64,000 nt of DNA from Nelumbo lutea (Eukaryota > Streptophyta > Magnoliopsida > Proteales > Nelumbonaceae): contig JAKGHH010000005.1 of NCBI GenBank assembly GCA_022828595.1, forward strand, positions 63,731,655-63,795,654, given 5' to 3'. The notes beneath the pieces are model-generated. The model made no database searches. It was not told where the DNA came from and saw nothing but the letters and a program-made list of their open reading frames with translations. Position 1 is the first letter of the stretch. Each line of letters begins with the position of its first letter. Of this stretch, positions 60,552 to 64,000 are shown in pieces. The translations under genes and the position numbers were made by a program.

Positions 60552-62715
60552 CATATCTGATACTATGCTCTCTTACACTAGTACTATATAATGTGGATAT
60601 TTGCTTTCGATTCCACACATATCATAAAATTAAAACCCAAATGTTATATAATATACATGATTAATATTTACATATGTATGTAGCACATATCTTTAAAAAA
60701 AGTCAAAATTCATAAATCAGAAGCAAATATTTTTGTTTCAATAATTTTTTTAACTAATTCCCACTACATACGTCCTCGTGTTAGAAGTTCTTTGAACCTA
60801 TTGAAGGGTGAATGTTGATTCTTTCAATATAAAAAAATTTTGTGCCTTTGTGGTGTAATTAATGGGCTCAAATTATATCCAATTTGATGGGAAAATTATA
60901 TCCAACCCCAATTTGATAGGAAAAATGTACGTTTTGAATTGGATTAGAATCTGACAATTATCCAAAACCCTTTTTGGAATTAAATTCATTTATATTATCA
61001 GATATCTAATTTGAATCCAATTTGATTCGTCTTACAACATAATGATGATGAACATGTTGTGTCATTGCACGTCGTGTATGAACAAGGATCTCCAATGACT
61101 TAGTTATTCTATCATAACCAAGTTGATGATCAAAATCCAAAACCCTAAGGTTGCGTTTGCTTTCGATATAAAACTCTATTTTTGGTTTGTATATGTCATT
61201 GTTTATTTTGAATATAGTTTTATATCTAAAACTGATATAATTCTATTCATTGTAGAGTTTTACATCGATAATCATACCTTCTTACTTTATAATGATTCAC
61301 TCATTTAAACTGATCGGTGTCAAACTCCATCGATGTACCTGAGACTAAGAGAACTAAAACTGATTTGAAAAGTTGTAGCTAGTGAAAGTTGTAAGACAAA
61401 ATCATTAAGGGCTAAGAAATCCACGATAGAGTTGGAAACTTGAAATTTCTCTTGCATGGCTAGAACACTGTAGGAAGAATAAGATGGGAATGTTAATTTT
61501 CTACAATGAAATGCTGGTACCTTTGTCCAGCAATTGTGGCTTGAACCTCAAGAGTCAAGACTCACCGACAGTAGCAAGATTGTAGGAGACAACGACAATT
61601 AATAGTGGGTCTTAGGTTTAAGGTTTGTTAAACAAATCTGAAGGCTGAAGTTCAAGTTTGACTATTGTTATGTTCAATGGACTAGAAGTTAAGGGTTATA
61701 ACTTTCTTTAGATAGACATTTTAGGATGAAAATTACGACTAGCTTTACTTATTTATTTATATAAAACGAGGGTATAAATGTCTTGTATAAAACATTTATA
61801 ATATATACAACAACAAAAAATGATAAAATATAAAAAATATATAAATATAATATCTGAAATATCAATCAGATTTTCACAAATCATATTGTGGGAAATCTGA
61901 ATTCGGTTCAATAACTAAGTATATATTTGACATCAATGCTGTAGATACAACACCGTTTTTTGATGTGTGGGTTGGAAGCATCGTTTATGAGAAAATGGTG
62001 TCTTTTTTCTGTTTGAAAACGTTGCTGCCAGGTAGAACGTTTCCTAAAGCAATAGCAACACTTTATGTTTGGTACTTGTGCTCCATGTTTGTTTTCAGCA
62101 TAGGTGCCCATTATAGGAAGTCCACATCACGTCCTCATTGGAAGCAACGAGCTGCAATTTTAGAAAATGCCAAATTCAGTATTGCTTCAAACTTTGCCTT
62201 CTCGATTTTTAAGACGTGGCTTGAAGCAATCGTTTTTTATGGAAAAACAGTTCCAAATAAATAGGCGTTTCCTAGACCACCATTTTTTCCGACGTGGCGT
62301 TGATGTGTCATCGTTTTCTGGAGCGACGACATTGATGCCAAACAAATGCTAAATGGATCACATTTTTTTATCGATTCAATTTGACAAGCTCAAAATTAAA
62401 CAAAAATCAGAATCCCATAAATGAAACGGATTCAATGACTTTGAATTGAACCATAATCCGACCCATGTGCATTAGAGAGATACTTGGTTAAATCTCAAAT
62501 TATTTCTATAACACAAGTAGAATGACCCGTGTGATGCATGGGATATTTGAACCAATGAATGATACCACAAAATGCCATGGATCCTCCATAGAGACTAAAG
62601 AACATCATTGTAGACTGTTTGGATTTGAAGACTCGTTTCAAGAAGGGTATTGTCTACTGGCATGTGTACCGCAAGGCCAATCAAGCTGTAGACTAATTAG
62701 CACATGAAGCTCTTT
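60552..62715. other. Intergenic, no supported gene
   Basis: This is AT-rich. A GACCCGTGTGATGCATGGGAT motif at about 62525 resembles the opening of the 31.3- and 55.96-kb repeats. Open frames at 61.9-62.35 kb lack recognisable domains. Confidence 0.35.
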
Positions 62716-62718
62716 TTA

Positions 62719-63076
62719 GGCTGCATTTGGAAACAGTGCAAATGGAGTGTAAATCTTGGTTCAAGGTAAATTTGCATTCTGGTTCACTTTTGCTTGTATT
62801 TGGAAACATTACATTTATGCATTGACAAATGATAGACCAATGCATATTTACATTGATAATAAGATGTAAAAGTACATCAATAAAAAGGAAGTAAATTTGC
62901 ATTCAATTGGATTTTTGCTAGAGAGAAGCATACTTTGCATCCATTACAACTAAAAGTCTGTTTAGTAAAAAGGTAAATTTGTCAATGCAAAACTAACCCA
63001 ATTTTACAATTTATATGGACCATTTTACACTCTGCATATTTGCACTCACTTTTTTGCGTCGTTTCCAAATGCAGCC
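62719..63076. mobile_element. 358-bp Tourist-like MITE with perfect ends and TTA duplication
   Basis: The left end GGCTGCATTTGGAAAC and the right end GTTTCCAAATGCAGCC are perfect 16-bp inverted repeats. TTA flanks both sides exactly (62716-62718 and 63077-63079). The interior carries smaller palindromic GTAAATTTGCATT motifs. This is the best-preserved MITE in the window. Confidence 0.85.
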
Positions 63077-63151
63077 TTAGTCTTTCGATATATTTGTGAT
63101 TGTGAGAGTGATTTATGGGGATGTGCTATCCCTTGTCTTGTGTAACCCTTA

Positions 63152-63270
63152 GGCTCAGTTTGGAAGGAATACGACTGCAAATATGTACATTATAAATACA
63201 TACAAAATAATACAAAATATAAGGCTTTGCACTCTACATATTTGCATTTGTATTCCTTCCATACTCAGCC
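63152..63270. mobile_element. 119-bp Tourist-like MITE (GGCTCAGTTTGG family), best copy
   Basis: The left end GGCTCAGTTTGGAAGGAATA pairs with the right end TATTCCTTCCATACTCAGCC (two mismatches). The flanks are TTA and TAA. Diverged relatives lie at 12.8, 40.0, 56.8, 58.8 and 58.95 kb. Confidence 0.7.
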
Positions 63271-63273
63271 TAA

Positions 63274-64000
63274 AAAAATAAAATAAAAATAAAATAAAAC
63301 AGATGTATCAAGTATACCACAAAATGAAATGTGCCTATAATAATATAAGTTAACTAAACTAAGTAATATATCATGAAAATTTAAGGTAAGGGCCTTTCAA
63401 AGTATTAATGAAATTTAGATGAAATGCCCTAAATTCCTTGTTTTCACTACCGTGGAGGTGTGGGATCATACCCGTGTATCTGTAGGCTTTCATGGTAAGG
63501 TTATCTACACTGCTCCATTCTCCACACCTTAATCCCCCTTCTATTCTGTAATATTTATAATATCAAAAAAAAGAGACTAATTGGATCCTATAGATCTATC
63601 AATGTGGGCAAGGCAAGACAACCCCATGAGACTACATTGCGTTTTCTCTCCCCATAGGTTCTTTCTAGACCTAGATGGCCCATTCTTATCCCAACTGAGG
63701 ATGGTTTAATTGGTAGGGTCTCTAGCTACTTATAGCAGAGACTTGGGATAAAATACCACTTCCACCGAGGTGGAATAATACTGGTCTCCTACCCAATTGA
63801 AGGAAGGACATGTGTCCGATCAAAGCCATTTTACATGCTAGCTTTAGGCTGTATTTGGTAAAAAAAAAAGGTAGGAAAAAAAAGAAAAATGATATGAAAA
63901 CTTCAAAGATTTAGGGTTAGGGTTCAAGGGTTCAGCGTTAAAATTTTAGTGATTAGGATTTAAGGGTTTAGATTTTATATATGCATACAAAAATTAAGAG
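63274..64000. other. Intergenic, nothing recognised
   Basis: The last 40-110 bases contain short TTTAGGGTTAGGGTTCAAGG wording. It resembles degenerate telomere-like repeats but is only a few units long. Confidence 0.35.

Noticed and set aside
63905..63975. TTTAGGGTTAGGGTTCAAGG, telomere-like wording
   Set aside because: There are only two to three imperfect units, too few to call an interstitial telomeric repeat.

Overview
This window is a nuclear chromosome segment from a flowering plant. It has spliced genes with large introns, a nucleus-encoded chloroplast protein with a transit peptide, a KANADI regulator, a P-class PPR gene, a plant L1 element carrying RNase H, and AT-rich intergenic DNA packed with small inverted-repeat transposons. 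Long introns and high repeat density suggest a non-grass angiosperm, perhaps a woody magnoliid or early-diverging eudicot. The species cannot be named from the sequence.

Layout. 1-4.2 kb: intergenic, with a broken B3-domain fragment (about 1.4-1.66 kb) and a Tourist-like MITE. 4.29-5.08 kb: petM (+), a small subunit of the chloroplast cytochrome b6f complex. 6.37-12.32 kb: a seven-exon TMEM147-type ER membrane protein gene (-), intact, with tandem duplications in its introns. 13.9-22.3 kb: a repeat nest with a decayed coding fragment, a family of inverted-repeat elements, and a 4.19-kb 5'-truncated, inactive L1 with RNase H flanked by an 18-bp target-site duplication. 24.98-27.27 kb: an intronless 763-residue mitochondrial-type PPR gene (-). 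27.3-49 kb: a long gene desert. It holds many MITEs (hAT, Tourist and Mutator-like), a minute TRIM retroelement with a recognisable primer-binding site, a 608-bp tandem duplication, a 216-bp satellite-like array, an in-frame 30-bp minisatellite and a cluster of four G-boxes. 49.26-52.28 kb: a six-exon KANADI4/ATS-type GARP transcription factor (+). 52.3-64 kb: repeats and one tRNA-Leu(AAG) gene at 57.78 kb.

The genes do not form a pathway. petM serves photosynthetic electron transport, TMEM147 the ER translocon, the PPR protein organellar RNA, and KAN4 ovule and organ polarity. I found no convincing new biological system. The most unusual signals are repeats: the 30-bp coding minisatellite, the TRIM-like element, the matched 8-mers that bound the L1-containing nest, and the G-box cluster upstream of KAN4. 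Functional names come from family knowledge recalled while reading the translated sequence. No database search was run.
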